57,103 nt of DNA, from assembly GCF_002866825.1 (NCBI RefSeq), contig NZ_PKUS01000037.1:1-57103 (forward strand), read 5' to 3'. The position numbers were made by a program, and so were the translations under genes. The notes below the pieces were generated by a model that ran no database searches, was not told the origin of the DNA, and saw only the letters and a list, made by a program, of their open reading frames with translations. Each line of letters starts with the position of its first letter. The stretch's first letter is position 1. Of the stretch, positions 1-7,756 are shown in pieces. This stretch comes from Pseudohalioglobus lutimaris (GTDB lineage: Bacteria > Pseudomonadota > Gammaproteobacteria > Pseudomonadales > Halieaceae).

Positions 1-727
1 TCATAGGTCAATCCTCTCATATAGAGATTAGTGGATTGACACAGAATTTCTAACACTCCCGATACGGGTATTTTCGACGACACCTAGCATGCCCAGGTTG
101 CCTCCGCTATGCGGCGGCGCCAATTGACATTGCGCTTCTGTGCAGCTTTTAGCGAGCGGTGAGTCGTAGCCCAATCCTGCAACATGGCGAACCATGCTGG
201 ATTCGGGCTCTGAGTCCGCTTATCACACCAATTGTTCTGCTAAACGTTTCCGCGGATATAGTCACTCAGTCCCATTTTTTGGTCTTTACTAGGACGTCTG
301 TTAGGTAGCTACCAGAAAAGGGTGGGACATGCACCCGCCGGCTACGAGCGTCTCCGCGGAAACGCCTAAACGATTCTCAACTCATTTTCGAGCTAGCGGG
401 TGCGCTTGAGTTCACTAACGAACACTCAGGGATTGCCGTCATACCGGCCCCTATATCACCTTTGCAGAACTCGAGCATGCATGTCCCTTGAGTCACTTTA
501 GCAGGTAAGGAGGGAATTGCTCATGGACGCAATTAGTAAGACCTTGGAAAGCCTCTTCACGAATACCCTCCCTATGATCCCGGTAAATCGCACCCAGTCT
601 GCGGGATAGGTTGTTTGGCAATGCTGTTGATGTGTGCAGGCTACTGAAAAGTACTTTTGGCAGGATGAAACGAACGAGGTTCAAGCAGACCTGGTCTGCA
701 GTTGGTTTTTTCCTGCACTGCAGCGAA
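1..727. other. Gene-poor left end, no supported gene
   Basis: I see no convincing coding sequence here; the open frames lack ribosome sites and have no recognisable protein character. The stretch holds a hairpin at 7-40 (arms GTCAATCC and GGATTGAC enclosing a smaller TCTC/GAGA stem), a perfect 10-bp palindrome GGTAGCTACC near 303-312, and a pair of inverted 12-mers listed separately. The region may be regulatory, a decayed gene, or the edge of a mobile segment. Confidence 0.5.
245..364. repeat. Inverted 12-bp pair, CGTTTCCGCGGA
   Basis: CGTTTCCGCGGA at 245-256 is repeated exactly in inverted orientation (TCCGCGGAAACG) at 353-364, about 96 bases apart. Both copies also adjoin the string CTAAACG (240-246 and 366-372), which is in direct orientation. 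The core TCCGCGGA is itself a palindrome. A GTTAGGT heptamer at 300-306 recalls an integron attC box, but I could not fold a full attC site around it. Function unknown. Confidence 0.5.
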
Positions 728-1567
728 TCATTCAAGTGCTTTCCAGAACCAGGCACCCATATCACTCCCACTGCTCTGTGCATAGATGAAAGGCGAGGGG
801 CCAACGCCGACTTCCTCCTTGCTGGGTTCGAAGGGTTGACCATCGTAAACCGTGCCTATACTCACCCAGCCCTCGCTGGTGGTTTCGTCACTGAGTAAGA
901 CACGCAAGTTCAGGTTCACAATTTGATCAAGTTCATCGTCTTTTTCTGCAAGCGTGTAAATGAAGTCCTCGAGGATGTTTCTGCCCACCCCTGCATACAC
1001 ACTGAAAAGGAGCCGAACATCCTCGCTGGAGGCCCAGAAATACCCGGTTAAGTCTGTGGTGCTACCGGGTAGTGTGCCGGAGCACAGTTTGTTCGGACAG
1101 ACCTCGCTAATCTGACTATAGGAATATCCAACAAAATGAATAGGCTGCAGCCATTCTTTTCCATCAACTCTGACAGGTCGGTCGTTGGGTGTGATTACCT
1201 CGGGCGGAGTCTGTTTAAATACAGGCATGAGAAAGAAGACTTCAGAAGATGCTACTAGCTCCTCAATGTCTTCGTTGTTCTTTGCCCACTCCAGGGACAA
1301 CTCGCATTCCGGATCAGGAGAGCCGCCACAGAAAAATCTGTCACCGGAATTCCACTTATGAAAATACCAGTCTGCGTCAGGGGAGGCCCTGAATGTCTCT
1401 GAGAAATTGGTATCAGTGACTTCAACAACGCACACAACACCGGAAAAACAGGTTCCTGCGCCTTGCGACTGTACTTCACCGCCCTCTACAACGACAACGG
1501 CCAGTTTGCACCCCACCAATAGTGCGCCCATGCCAATAAGCAGAATAGATTTCAGTGTGTGTTTCAT
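728..1567 (-). CDS. Secreted lipoprotein, unknown function
   Basis: A 279-residue protein if translation starts at the ATG at 1567. That start gives a clean type II signal peptide (MKHTLKSILLIGMGALLVGC): basic n-region, hydrophobic core, lipobox LVGC with the Cys at residue 20. A longer frame reaches 1648, but it would put 27 hydrophilic residues before the signal. The mature part has an early Cys pair (GTCFSGVVC), then a segment with Trp and Cys-Gly residues (WYFHKWNSG ... FFCGG) that reads like a small beta-rich extracellular domain, and a later ICPNKLC-like Cys pair. I do not recognise a catalytic motif. It stands alone on the minus strand, divergent from the heat-shock gene. Confidence 0.75.
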   Translation of the reverse strand: MKHTLKSILLIGMGALLVGCKLAVVVVEGGEVQSQGAGTCFSGVVCVVEVTDTNFSETFRASPDADWYFHKWNSGDRFFCGGSPDPECELSLEWAKNNEDIEELVASSEVFFLMPVFKQTPPEVITPNDRPVRVDGKEWLQPIHFVGYSYSQISEVCPNKLCSGTLPGSTTDLTGYFWASSEDVRLLFSVYAGVGRNILEDFIYTLAEKDDELDQIVNLNLRVLLSDETTSEGWVSIGTVYDGQPFEPSKEEVGVGPSPFIYAQSSGSDMGAWFWKALE

Positions 1568-1826
1568 CGGCCGCTGCCTTCTGACTGAATCATCAGTTAC
1601 CAATAAGAACCTATAAAAAGTATGGTTAATGGCATCGGTTTGCGACAATGATGTACATCAAGTGATAGCAACTTGCGGGGAAGTCGCTGACGGCTCAATG
1701 TGGAGACAGGGCTGGATGTAGAACTTCAACGACGTACTGTATTCAACAGTCAATTCACTCTTTGCCTTTTAACCGAAAGCAGGGGTGATGTCCCCGGGCA
1801 GTTTGGCAGCTTTTCAATACGCGCAG

Positions 1827-1860
1827 GATATAGCCGAAAGCTATATCAGCGCTCCGCGCT
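1827..1860. promoter_or_regulatory. Two adjacent hairpins upstream of ibpA
   Basis: GATATAGC (1827-1834) and GCTATATC (1840-1847) form a perfect 8-bp stem with loop CGAAA. It is followed at once by AGCGC-TCC-GCGCT (1848-1860). They lie between the lipoprotein and heat-shock genes, just upstream of a sigma-32-like promoter. No T-tract follows, so a simple terminator is unlikely. Operator or structured RNA are both possible. Confidence 0.4.
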
Positions 1861-1886
1861 AAAAACCAATTTCTATAAAAACAGGC

Positions 1887-1912
1887 CTTGAAAACCGCTT
1901 CTTGCAACATAG
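1887..1912 (+). promoter_or_regulatory. Candidate sigma-32 heat-shock promoter
   Basis: CTTGAAA at 1887-1893 matches the -35 element of heat-shock promoters. After 14 bases comes CATAG, a partial match to the -10 CCCCATNT. The position, about 80 bases upstream of the small heat-shock gene, suits the function. The -10 match is weak, so this is a candidate only. Confidence 0.4.
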
Positions 1913-1970
1913 ATTACTTCGCATGGGAGCAGAAAAGTCTGCCCCGGCCACAAGTTGATTTTGTCGTGTA

Positions 1971-1990
1971 TTGCTTCAATTGGAGGATAT
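1971..1990 (+). promoter_or_regulatory. Candidate RNA thermometer over the ibpA ribosome site
   Basis: TTGCT at 1971-1975 followed by CTTC-AATT-GGAG (1974-1985) can pair the Shine-Dalgarno (GGAGG, 1982-1986) in a short, unstable hairpin. ROSE-type thermometers of ibpA leaders place a U(U/C)GCU box directly opposite the ribosome site, and the box here is in that place. A second hairpin (GCAGA/TCTGC, 1929-1942) lies upstream in the leader. Inference from motif and gene identity. Confidence 0.4.
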
Positions 1991-1993
1991 ATT

Positions 1994-2485
1994 ATGAACT
2001 CAATAGACCTTAGCCCGCTTTATCGCAGCAGTGTCGGTTACGACCGCCTCAGTTCTCTTATAGACAGTTCCCTGCGTGCCAGTGAGCACGCTGCGGGTTA
2101 CCCGCCCTATAATATCCAGGTGTTGGAAGAGGACAGCTACGCTATTTCCCTGGCAGTGGCGGGCTTCGACAAGCATGAAATCGAGATCACCGTGGAAAAC
2201 AGCGTGCTGACTATCCGCGGTAACAAGCAACAGCAGGGCTCAGAAGGGCGCTATCTCTACCAGGGCATCGCCAACCGGGCCTTCGAGCGTCGGTTCAATC
2301 TCGCGGAGTACGTAGAGGTCACCGAGGCCGACCTTGGCAATGGGCTTTTAACCGTGAAGCTCAAGCGTGAGATTCCAGAAGCCATGAAGCCCCGCAAGAT
2401 TCCGATAGGAGGTGATGAAAAACCGGTGCTCGAACATGAGGCAGATGCTGATTCTAGTCGACAGGGTCCGGTAAAAGCCGCCTGA
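1994..2485 (+). CDS. ibpA: Small heat-shock protein, Hsp20/IbpA family
   Basis: A 163-residue cytoplasmic holdase chaperone that binds unfolded proteins under heat or oxidative stress. The N-terminus PLYRSSVGYDRL is the IbpA/B signature. The alpha-crystallin domain (about residues 36-130) starts at YPPYNIQVLEED and holds AGFDKHEIEITVE and RAFERRFNL. The C-terminal tail carries an I/V-x-I-type motif (RKIPI). The ATG at 1994 is preceded by GGAGG at 1982-1986, and a longer frame to 1955 lacks a ribosome site. The tail after RKIPIGG is longer and more acidic than in E. coli IbpA. A monocistronic unit is likely, with a hairpin just downstream. Confidence 0.93.
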   Translation: MNSIDLSPLYRSSVGYDRLSSLIDSSLRASEHAAGYPPYNIQVLEEDSYAISLAVAGFDKHEIEITVENSVLTIRGNKQQQGSEGRYLYQGIANRAFERRFNLAEYVEVTEADLGNGLLTVKLKREIPEAMKPRKIPIGGDEKPVLEHEADADSSRQGPVKAA

Positions 2486-2492
2486 ATACACC

Positions 2493-2523
2493 AGGGCTGC
2501 GATAGGGTATCCATCGCGGCCCT
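2493..2523 (+). terminator. Hairpin downstream of ibpA, probable terminator
   Basis: AGGGCTGCGAT (2493-2503) pairs with ATCGCGGCCCT (2513-2523), an 11-bp stem with one G-T pair and a 9-base loop, starting 8 bases after the ibpA stop. The following tract CTTGCC is T-poor, so intrinsic termination may be weak. Confidence 0.55.
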
Positions 2524-2862
2524 CTTGCCAACTGTGGAACGGGCGAGTAACTCGTCTGCAGTGTGAGCTTACCCCATATAAGCGACTTCTTTGGGTGATC
2601 GTATTCTGTGTCGATTCCGCGACGTATGACGACTTCAAAAAATGTAACAAGGTTTTGTTTCTAAAGCATGGCCCATGCCGTCGGGCTGTGAATGCCATGC
2701 GGAGAAGTTGATTGCCGCTGCGCCCCGGCGGTTGTGGGAGTTTGTTGGTCAGTATGGCCGTGCGGGGTCACTATCTGAAAGGCGCGATTAGTAATATAAT
2801 GCGTTGTGATCATGTACTGGTCGCTAATAATAAAAGACTGATCGTATATATAGAGAGACCCC
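2524..2862. other. Intergenic region before the ArsR-type gene
   Basis: No gene is supported here. The last 80 bases are AT-rich (TAATATAATG near 2794 and TCGTATATATAG near 2842) and probably hold the promoter and operator of the ArsR-type regulator, which normally represses its own promoter. Confidence 0.4.
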
Positions 2863-3171
2863 ATGGATCTGGAGAAAATGCAGGGCTCCGTACATGTGGC
2901 GACGGACCTGTTAAAACTTCTAAGCCACCCCGAGCGCCTGATGGTGCTCTGCCAGCTAAAGACCGGAGAACACTCCGTGGGTCAGATTGCGCGCAATCTG
3001 AACATCAAACAATCCCCCCTGTCACAGCACCTTGCGCGCATGCGCAATGAAGGCGTCGTGTCGTGCCGCCGAGAGGCGCAGACTATCTACTACTCACTTG
3101 CTGGCCATGAGGTCGAGAAAGTGGTCACCGTGCTCTATGAGCTTTTCTGCACGATGGGCGGTGAGGACTGA
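2863..3171 (+). CDS. ArsR-family repressor, SqrR/BigR-like
   Basis: A 102-residue winged-helix repressor. The DNA-binding core runs from LLSHPERLMVLCQL through the recognition helix IKQSPLSQHLARMRNEGVV to the wing RREAQTIYYSL. Cysteines at residues 30 (LMVLC) and 96 (YELFC) sit 66 residues apart. This matches the spacing I recall for the persulfide-sensing pair Cys41/Cys107 of SqrR and its BigR relatives, so reactive sulfur sensing is more likely than metal sensing; no metal-binding CVC motif is present. The ATG at 2863 follows GAGAG. An internal ATG at 2878 has GGAG only 3 bases upstream. No sulfur-oxidation gene is adjacent, so its target is unknown. Confidence 0.85.
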   Translation: MDLEKMQGSVHVATDLLKLLSHPERLMVLCQLKTGEHSVGQIARNLNIKQSPLSQHLARMRNEGVVSCRREAQTIYYSLAGHEVEKVVTVLYELFCTMGGED

Positions 3172-3359
3172 ACCACCAAACCCCGGCTCCGGGAATCGGT
3201 TGCGCTCGATAATCATCCAAACCGCTTAGTGATGGCTTGCCCGCCCCGGCAATCGACTAAGGTGTACCTAACCGTATCGCGCTGACAGGCCACCGATTTC
3301 AACTAGGTTGGTCACCGCGACACCCCAGGCACTAGCCCCGGACAAACGCAGGGATTCAC

Positions 3360-5543
3360 ATGGATAGTGGACTCGCTTCTCTCGCGCTGATTGCGCGACT
3401 GCATCATATCGACACGGATCTGGGGCAGTTGATGCATCGGTTTGTTGGTGATGGGGGCAGGGCGTCCACGACTGATATTCTGAAGGCAGCCCACTCCATC
3501 GGCCTGAAAGCCAAGGCAGTACAGGTTGCGCCGGGATTACTTGATCCAAGGATACTTCCTGCATTAGCTTGTGGTCCCGAGGGAGACTATTTCGTAATCG
3601 CTAGTGCGGTGACCCTTGAGAACAAGTGTGTCCGTTTCCTGATTCAGCGGCCTCAGCACGCAAAACCCGAAACGGTGGACGACACGGCGCTGTCCGCGTC
3701 AATCGCGGGTAGAGTCATTTTGCTTGCACCGAGGGGTTTGCACAGTTCGATAGAGCGAGACCCGTTCAACCTGCGCTGGTTCCTCCCCGCGCTGTTGAAG
3801 TATCGAAACCTGTTTGCGGAGGTGCTGATAGCTTCCCTGTTTCTTCAGCTTTTTGCCCTGGTTACACCCCTGTTTTTCCAGGTGGTGATGGACAAAGTCC
3901 TGGTTCACCGGGGCTTTACGACGCTGAATGTACTGGCGATAGGTTTCGTGGCCGTTGTCTTCTTCGAGGCCATTGTAGGCGGCATGCGCAATTATCTCCT
4001 TAGCCATACCAGCAATCGTATTGATGTTGAGTTAGGTGCACGGCTATTCGGCCATCTGGCAAAGCTGCCTATGGCCTACTTCTCTTCCCGCCAGGTGGGG
4101 CAGACGGTCGCCAGGGTGCGCGAGTTGGATACCCTCCGTAACTTCATTACGGGCGCGGCGCTGACGCTACTTGTAGACCTGTCATTTACCTTTATCTTTA
4201 TTGCCGTCCTCTGGTATTACAGCCCGACGTTGACATGGATTGTACTTGGCTCTCTACCTTGTTATGTCCTGCTCTCAATGATTATTACACCGGTGCTCAG
4301 GCATCGGCTGGACCAGAAGTTTCGTTTCGGCGCTGCCAACCAGGCATTCCTGACCGAGTCGGTCACCGGTATAGAGACGGTCAAGGCCCAGGCACTGGAG
4401 CCACAGATGCAACGCCGTTGGGAAGATCAGCTTTCGCGGTATGTGACAGCGTCTTTCAGAGCCCAAAACCTCAATAATGTGGCCAATCAGATTGCGACCT
4501 TTATCAACCGGGTGACCACATTGCTGATCATATGGTGGGGTGCACATCTTGTGATCGCCAGCGCGCTTACGGTGGGCCAACTGGTCGCTTTCAATATGAT
4601 TGCGGGGAGGGTAAGCAGCCCGATTCTGAAACTGGTGCAGCTCTGGCAGGACTTTCAGCAAGCTGGCATATCCATGACCAGGCTGGGCGACATCCTGAAC
4701 ACGCCGCGGGAACCTGGGCTGGACTCGCGCCGCAGCGTGCCAGGGGATCTGGAGGGAGATATCCGCTTTGAGCGCGTCAGGTTCCGTTATCGTAGTGATG
4801 GCCCCCTGGTGCTGGATGACTTGTCTTTGACGATAAGCGCCGGAATGGTGGTTGGCTGCGTGGGGCGATCCGGTTCGGGAAAAAGTACACTGGCTAAATT
4901 GATCCAACGACTACACGTACCCGAAGCGGGCAGGGTGCTGGTTGACGGTACTGACCTGGCGATGATTGACACCAGTTGGCTGCGACGCAACGTGGGTTTA
5001 GTGCAGCAGGAAAGCTTTTTGTTTAACTGTAGCGTGCGTGAGAACATTGCCCTGTCCAATCCCGGGTTGCCGTTTGAACAGGTGGTACAAAGTGCCCGCA
5101 CTGCTGGTGCCCATGACTTTATCCTTGGCCTGCCAGAGGGCTATGACACGCTGATAGAAGAACAGGGCGCGAATCTCTCGGGAGGGCAGCGTCAGCGTAT
5201 AGCTATTGCCAGGGCGCTTATCACCAACCCACGTATTCTCATTCTGGATGAGGCTACCAGTGCACTGGATTACGAGTCGGAGCGCATTGTCCAGGACAAC
5301 ATGGGCGCCATATCCCGCGATAGAACAGTAATCGTGATTGCTCACAGGCTGAGCACCGTGCGCCATTGTGATGTCATTCTGGTGCTGGATGAGGGCCGCA
5401 TTGTTGAGCGGGGCAGTCACGAGGCGTTGCTCAACACGAACGGGCACTACGCGATGCTGTATGGGCACCAGAATCAATCGCCTGTGGCGGGTGCGGTACC
5501 CATCAGTCACCCCTCTAATGATTTGAATGACGATAATGGATAA
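3360..5543 (+). CDS. Type I secretion ABC transporter, HlyB/LapB family
   Basis: A 727-residue inner-membrane exporter half-transporter, the normal family length. The N-terminal 130 residues are a C39-like domain. The position where true peptidases have Cys is Ser7 (DSGLASLAL), so it should bind substrate without cleaving it, as in HlyB. Six membrane spans follow from about residue 150 to 420. The ATPase domain carries Walker A GRSGSGKST (about residue 502), signature LSGGQRQRIAIARAL, Walker B ILILDEATSALD and H-loop IAHRLST. AGGGA precedes the ATG by five bases. It overlaps the adaptor gene by 17 bases and is two genes upstream of its probable RTX cargo. No TolC gene is next to it. Confidence 0.95.
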   Translation: MDSGLASLALIARLHHIDTDLGQLMHRFVGDGGRASTTDILKAAHSIGLKAKAVQVAPGLLDPRILPALACGPEGDYFVIASAVTLENKCVRFLIQRPQHAKPETVDDTALSASIAGRVILLAPRGLHSSIERDPFNLRWFLPALLKYRNLFAEVLIASLFLQLFALVTPLFFQVVMDKVLVHRGFTTLNVLAIGFVAVVFFEAIVGGMRNYLLSHTSNRIDVELGARLFGHLAKLPMAYFSSRQVGQTVARVRELDTLRNFITGAALTLLVDLSFTFIFIAVLWYYSPTLTWIVLGSLPCYVLLSMIITPVLRHRLDQKFRFGAANQAFLTESVTGIETVKAQALEPQMQRRWEDQLSRYVTASFRAQNLNNVANQIATFINRVTTLLIIWWGAHLVIASALTVGQLVAFNMIAGRVSSPILKLVQLWQDFQQAGISMTRLGDILNTPREPGLDSRRSVPGDLEGDIRFERVRFRYRSDGPLVLDDLSLTISAGMVVGCVGRSGSGKSTLAKLIQRLHVPEAGRVLVDGTDLAMIDTSWLRRNVGLVQQESFLFNCSVRENIALSNPGLPFEQVVQSARTAGAHDFILGLPEGYDTLIEEQGANLSGGQRQRIAIARALITNPRILILDEATSALDYESERIVQDNMGAISRDRTVIVIAHRLSTVRHCDVILVLDEGRIVERGSHEALLNTNGHYAMLYGHQNQSPVAGAVPISHPSNDLNDDNG

Positions 5544-6945
5544 GGGCGTTGATGACAGTACGCGCTCACCGCGCGTAAAGCTCGCCGGTTTGTGGTCGGG
5601 CCAAGCCGCTGATGCTCGAACGTCGAATACGCTGCGGCAGTTCCTGCCCGGCGCGCTGGAAGTTCAGGACAGGCCACCCTCGCCTGCGGGGCGCTGGTTA
5701 TTGTGGACTCTGTTGGTACTGTTCTTAGTAGGTATTACGTGGGCGATCGTTGGCGAGGTCGATATCGTGGTCACTGCGCCGGGTCGAATCGTGCCTAGCG
5801 GCAAAGTCAAATCAGTGCAGACATCGGAGGTGGCGGTTGTAGCGGCCATCCATGTGCGAGATGGGCAACGCGTACAGGCTGGTGAGCCGCTGATTAGTCT
5901 GGAAGACACAGCCGCTGAGGCGGATGACCTTAGCGTTTCTGAGCAGTTGGCCGACTGCTCGCGAGAGCTGGCATGGCGGACTGGGCTTGAATCCTGGTTG
6001 GCGGCGCTGGACGGCGTTGCTGCGGGCGCTTCGCCGCCCGAGCCTGACGAACAAGACGACGCTATCTCGAACAGCATTTTGCAACAAAAGCAGGTGGAGA
6101 TAACGTCACGACTGCGAGGGCTTGACCGGGACCTGCGCGCCAACGCCAGCGAACGTGACGTTGTAGTTGCTGAACATGCCCGTGCAAGTGCAAAGTTGGA
6201 GATAGTTAAGGAGCGTGTACTCGCATATTCAAGTCTGCTGGCGAAGCAGCACGGCGCCAGGATTAAGCACCTGGAGATGTTGGAGCAACAGACCGATCTG
6301 GAAAAGACTCTGCCGGTACTACTGGCGAGCCAACACAAGCTGGAAAACCAGAGCGAATCGATTGCCGCGCGCATTGTCGCCACCAAAAGTGATATTAGGG
6401 TGCGCAACCTGATGGAGATTGACCGACTTGTTGCCCAGCGCGCCAGATTGCGGCAGGACGCTCGCAAGTCAAGACAGCGCAGGAAGAGGCAGTTGTTGCA
6501 ATCACCGGTAACGGGAACCGTTCAGGAGCTCGCAGTGCATACCAGCGGAGCGGTAACCACGCCCGCGCAGGTATTGATGAAGATTGTCCCTGAATCCGCT
6601 GTGCTGGAAATCGAGGCGTTGCTTAAGAATCAGGACAGAGGCTTTGTTCGTCCAGGCCAGCCGGTGGCGGTCAAAGTAGATACTTTCAATTTCACCAAAT
6701 ACGGCCTGATTGATGCAGAAGTATCAGGTATAAGTAATGATGCTATAGAAGAGAAGGGGCACGGTTGGGTGTTTAGAGCCCGCATGAAACTGGCAACAGA
6801 CGAGATAGTCGTAGCGGGTGAGCCGCTGAAGCTGAGTCCGGGAATGTCTGTGATAACAGAGATCAGGATCGGCAGGCGTCGTTTGATCGAGTTTTTCTTG
6901 TCTCCTTTGCTTAGGTATAAGCAAGAAAGTTTGGGGGAGAGGTAG
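5527..6945 (+). CDS. Type I secretion adaptor, HlyD family
   Basis: A 472-residue periplasmic adaptor linking the ABC transporter to an outer-membrane TolC channel. A cytoplasmic N-terminus of about 55 residues precedes one membrane span (WLLWTLLVLFLVGITWAIVG). Then come the lipoyl half-motif GRIVPSGKVKSVQ, VRDGQRVQAGEPLISLE, a long alpha-helical hairpin (about residues 130-320), the second lipoyl half (SPVTGTVQELAVHTSGAVT) and a beta-barrel domain ending near VITEIRIGRRRLIEFFLSPL, the usual HlyD C-terminus. The start at 5527 lies inside the transporter gene; an ATG nine bases later (5536) is equally possible. Neither has a clear ribosome site, suggesting translational coupling. Confidence 0.94.
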   Translation: MTIMDKGVDDSTRSPRVKLAGLWSGQAADARTSNTLRQFLPGALEVQDRPPSPAGRWLLWTLLVLFLVGITWAIVGEVDIVVTAPGRIVPSGKVKSVQTSEVAVVAAIHVRDGQRVQAGEPLISLEDTAAEADDLSVSEQLADCSRELAWRTGLESWLAALDGVAAGASPPEPDEQDDAISNSILQQKQVEITSRLRGLDRDLRANASERDVVVAEHARASAKLEIVKERVLAYSSLLAKQHGARIKHLEMLEQQTDLEKTLPVLLASQHKLENQSESIAARIVATKSDIRVRNLMEIDRLVAQRARLRQDARKSRQRRKRQLLQSPVTGTVQELAVHTSGAVTTPAQVLMKIVPESAVLEIEALLKNQDRGFVRPGQPVAVKVDTFNFTKYGLIDAEVSGISNDAIEEKGHGWVFRARMKLATDEIVVAGEPLKLSPGMSVITEIRIGRRRLIEFFLSPLLRYKQESLGER

Positions 6946-6946
6946 G

Positions 6947-7681
6947 GTGTTTGGGGAATTCACAGTCGTTGCTACGTATCTTCTAGGATCGCATTCTAGG
7001 GATTTGCTAAAAGTATTATTAGTTTCAGTTTATTCGGTCTCTCTTATAGCTTGTTCGTCTGAGGAAAGTAATCTGAAGACACTCAAGGCACTATGTGCGA
7101 AGGACGCTGGTTTGACTGTTTACAGAACGGCGGAGGCATATGGTTATCACGATTCCGTTAACGAGATTGATTTAGTCAAATCGAGCTACAATTTCATCGA
7201 GATCTGCAGAAAACGTGATTCACTCTCGAGTATTTTTCCTCGCGCAGGTTGCTACCGGCTGTCCAAGGTAGCTCGCGATTCGGGGCAGTGCTATGCACCT
7301 CTAGACCTTAGGCTCTCAACTTATGCAGTCGATCCCTATCCTGAGTTTCTTTCCAGTAAGTGTATTGCTGTAGAGAATATTGCTGAACCGCAAGCTGATT
7401 ACCGACACGAAGCCGAGAGCGACGAGTGGTGGACCGATGAGGGGCGAGGTTCGAGAATGAGTCGTTCAACTGGTCGAGTAATCCACGCTCGTTCTGGTGA
7501 AATCCTCTCGGAAAGAATCAGTTATCACTGGTATCCCGGAAAGCATGGCTCGTTTGAGTCGACCCCGCATGTTGGCTGCGGTTCATATAGGGTAACCGGG
7601 AAGAGCAGAAGCCACACTTTCGCACCGGGTCTGATCGAGAAGACCCTGCTGTTACCGAAACCACTGGATTCTGGGGGCTAG
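6947..7681 (+). CDS. Unknown lipoprotein inside the type I secretion operon
   Basis: A protein of up to 244 residues starting at GTG 6947, one base after the adaptor stop. A shorter TTG start at 7004 is possible and would give a compact signal. A hydrophobic stretch ends in the lipobox-like SLIAC (Cys36), so I expect an exported lipoprotein. The mature part has several Cys (LKALCAK, IEICRK, AGCYRL, GQCYA, SKCIAV, VGCGSY), suggesting disulfides, and a Trp/Tyr-rich end. It matches nothing I recognise. Its codon use is visibly more AT-rich than that of its neighbours. Its place between exporter and RTX lipase suggests a role in secretion, cargo maturation or self-protection, but this is only inference. 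Confidence 0.7.
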   Translation: MFGEFTVVATYLLGSHSRDLLKVLLVSVYSVSLIACSSEESNLKTLKALCAKDAGLTVYRTAEAYGYHDSVNEIDLVKSSYNFIEICRKRDSLSSIFPRAGCYRLSKVARDSGQCYAPLDLRLSTYAVDPYPEFLSSKCIAVENIAEPQADYRHEAESDEWWTDEGRGSRMSRSTGRVIHARSGEILSERISYHWYPGKHGSFESTPHVGCGSYRVTGKSRSHTFAPGLIEKTLLLPKPLDSGG

Positions 7682-7756
7682 TTTAGAATTTGGAGATACA
7701 AGCGATTTAGGAATACGCTGTTAAAAATCGATTGCTGATGAACAAGGAGGTTTATC

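Noticed and set aside
295-372. Integron attC site
   Set aside because: GTTAGGT is present, but the partner box GCCTAAA does not match RYYYAAC and the inner stems do not pair as in attC.
493-898. Open frames on both strands in the left end
   Set aside because: No ribosome sites, no protein-like composition, mutually overlapping; treated as chance frames.
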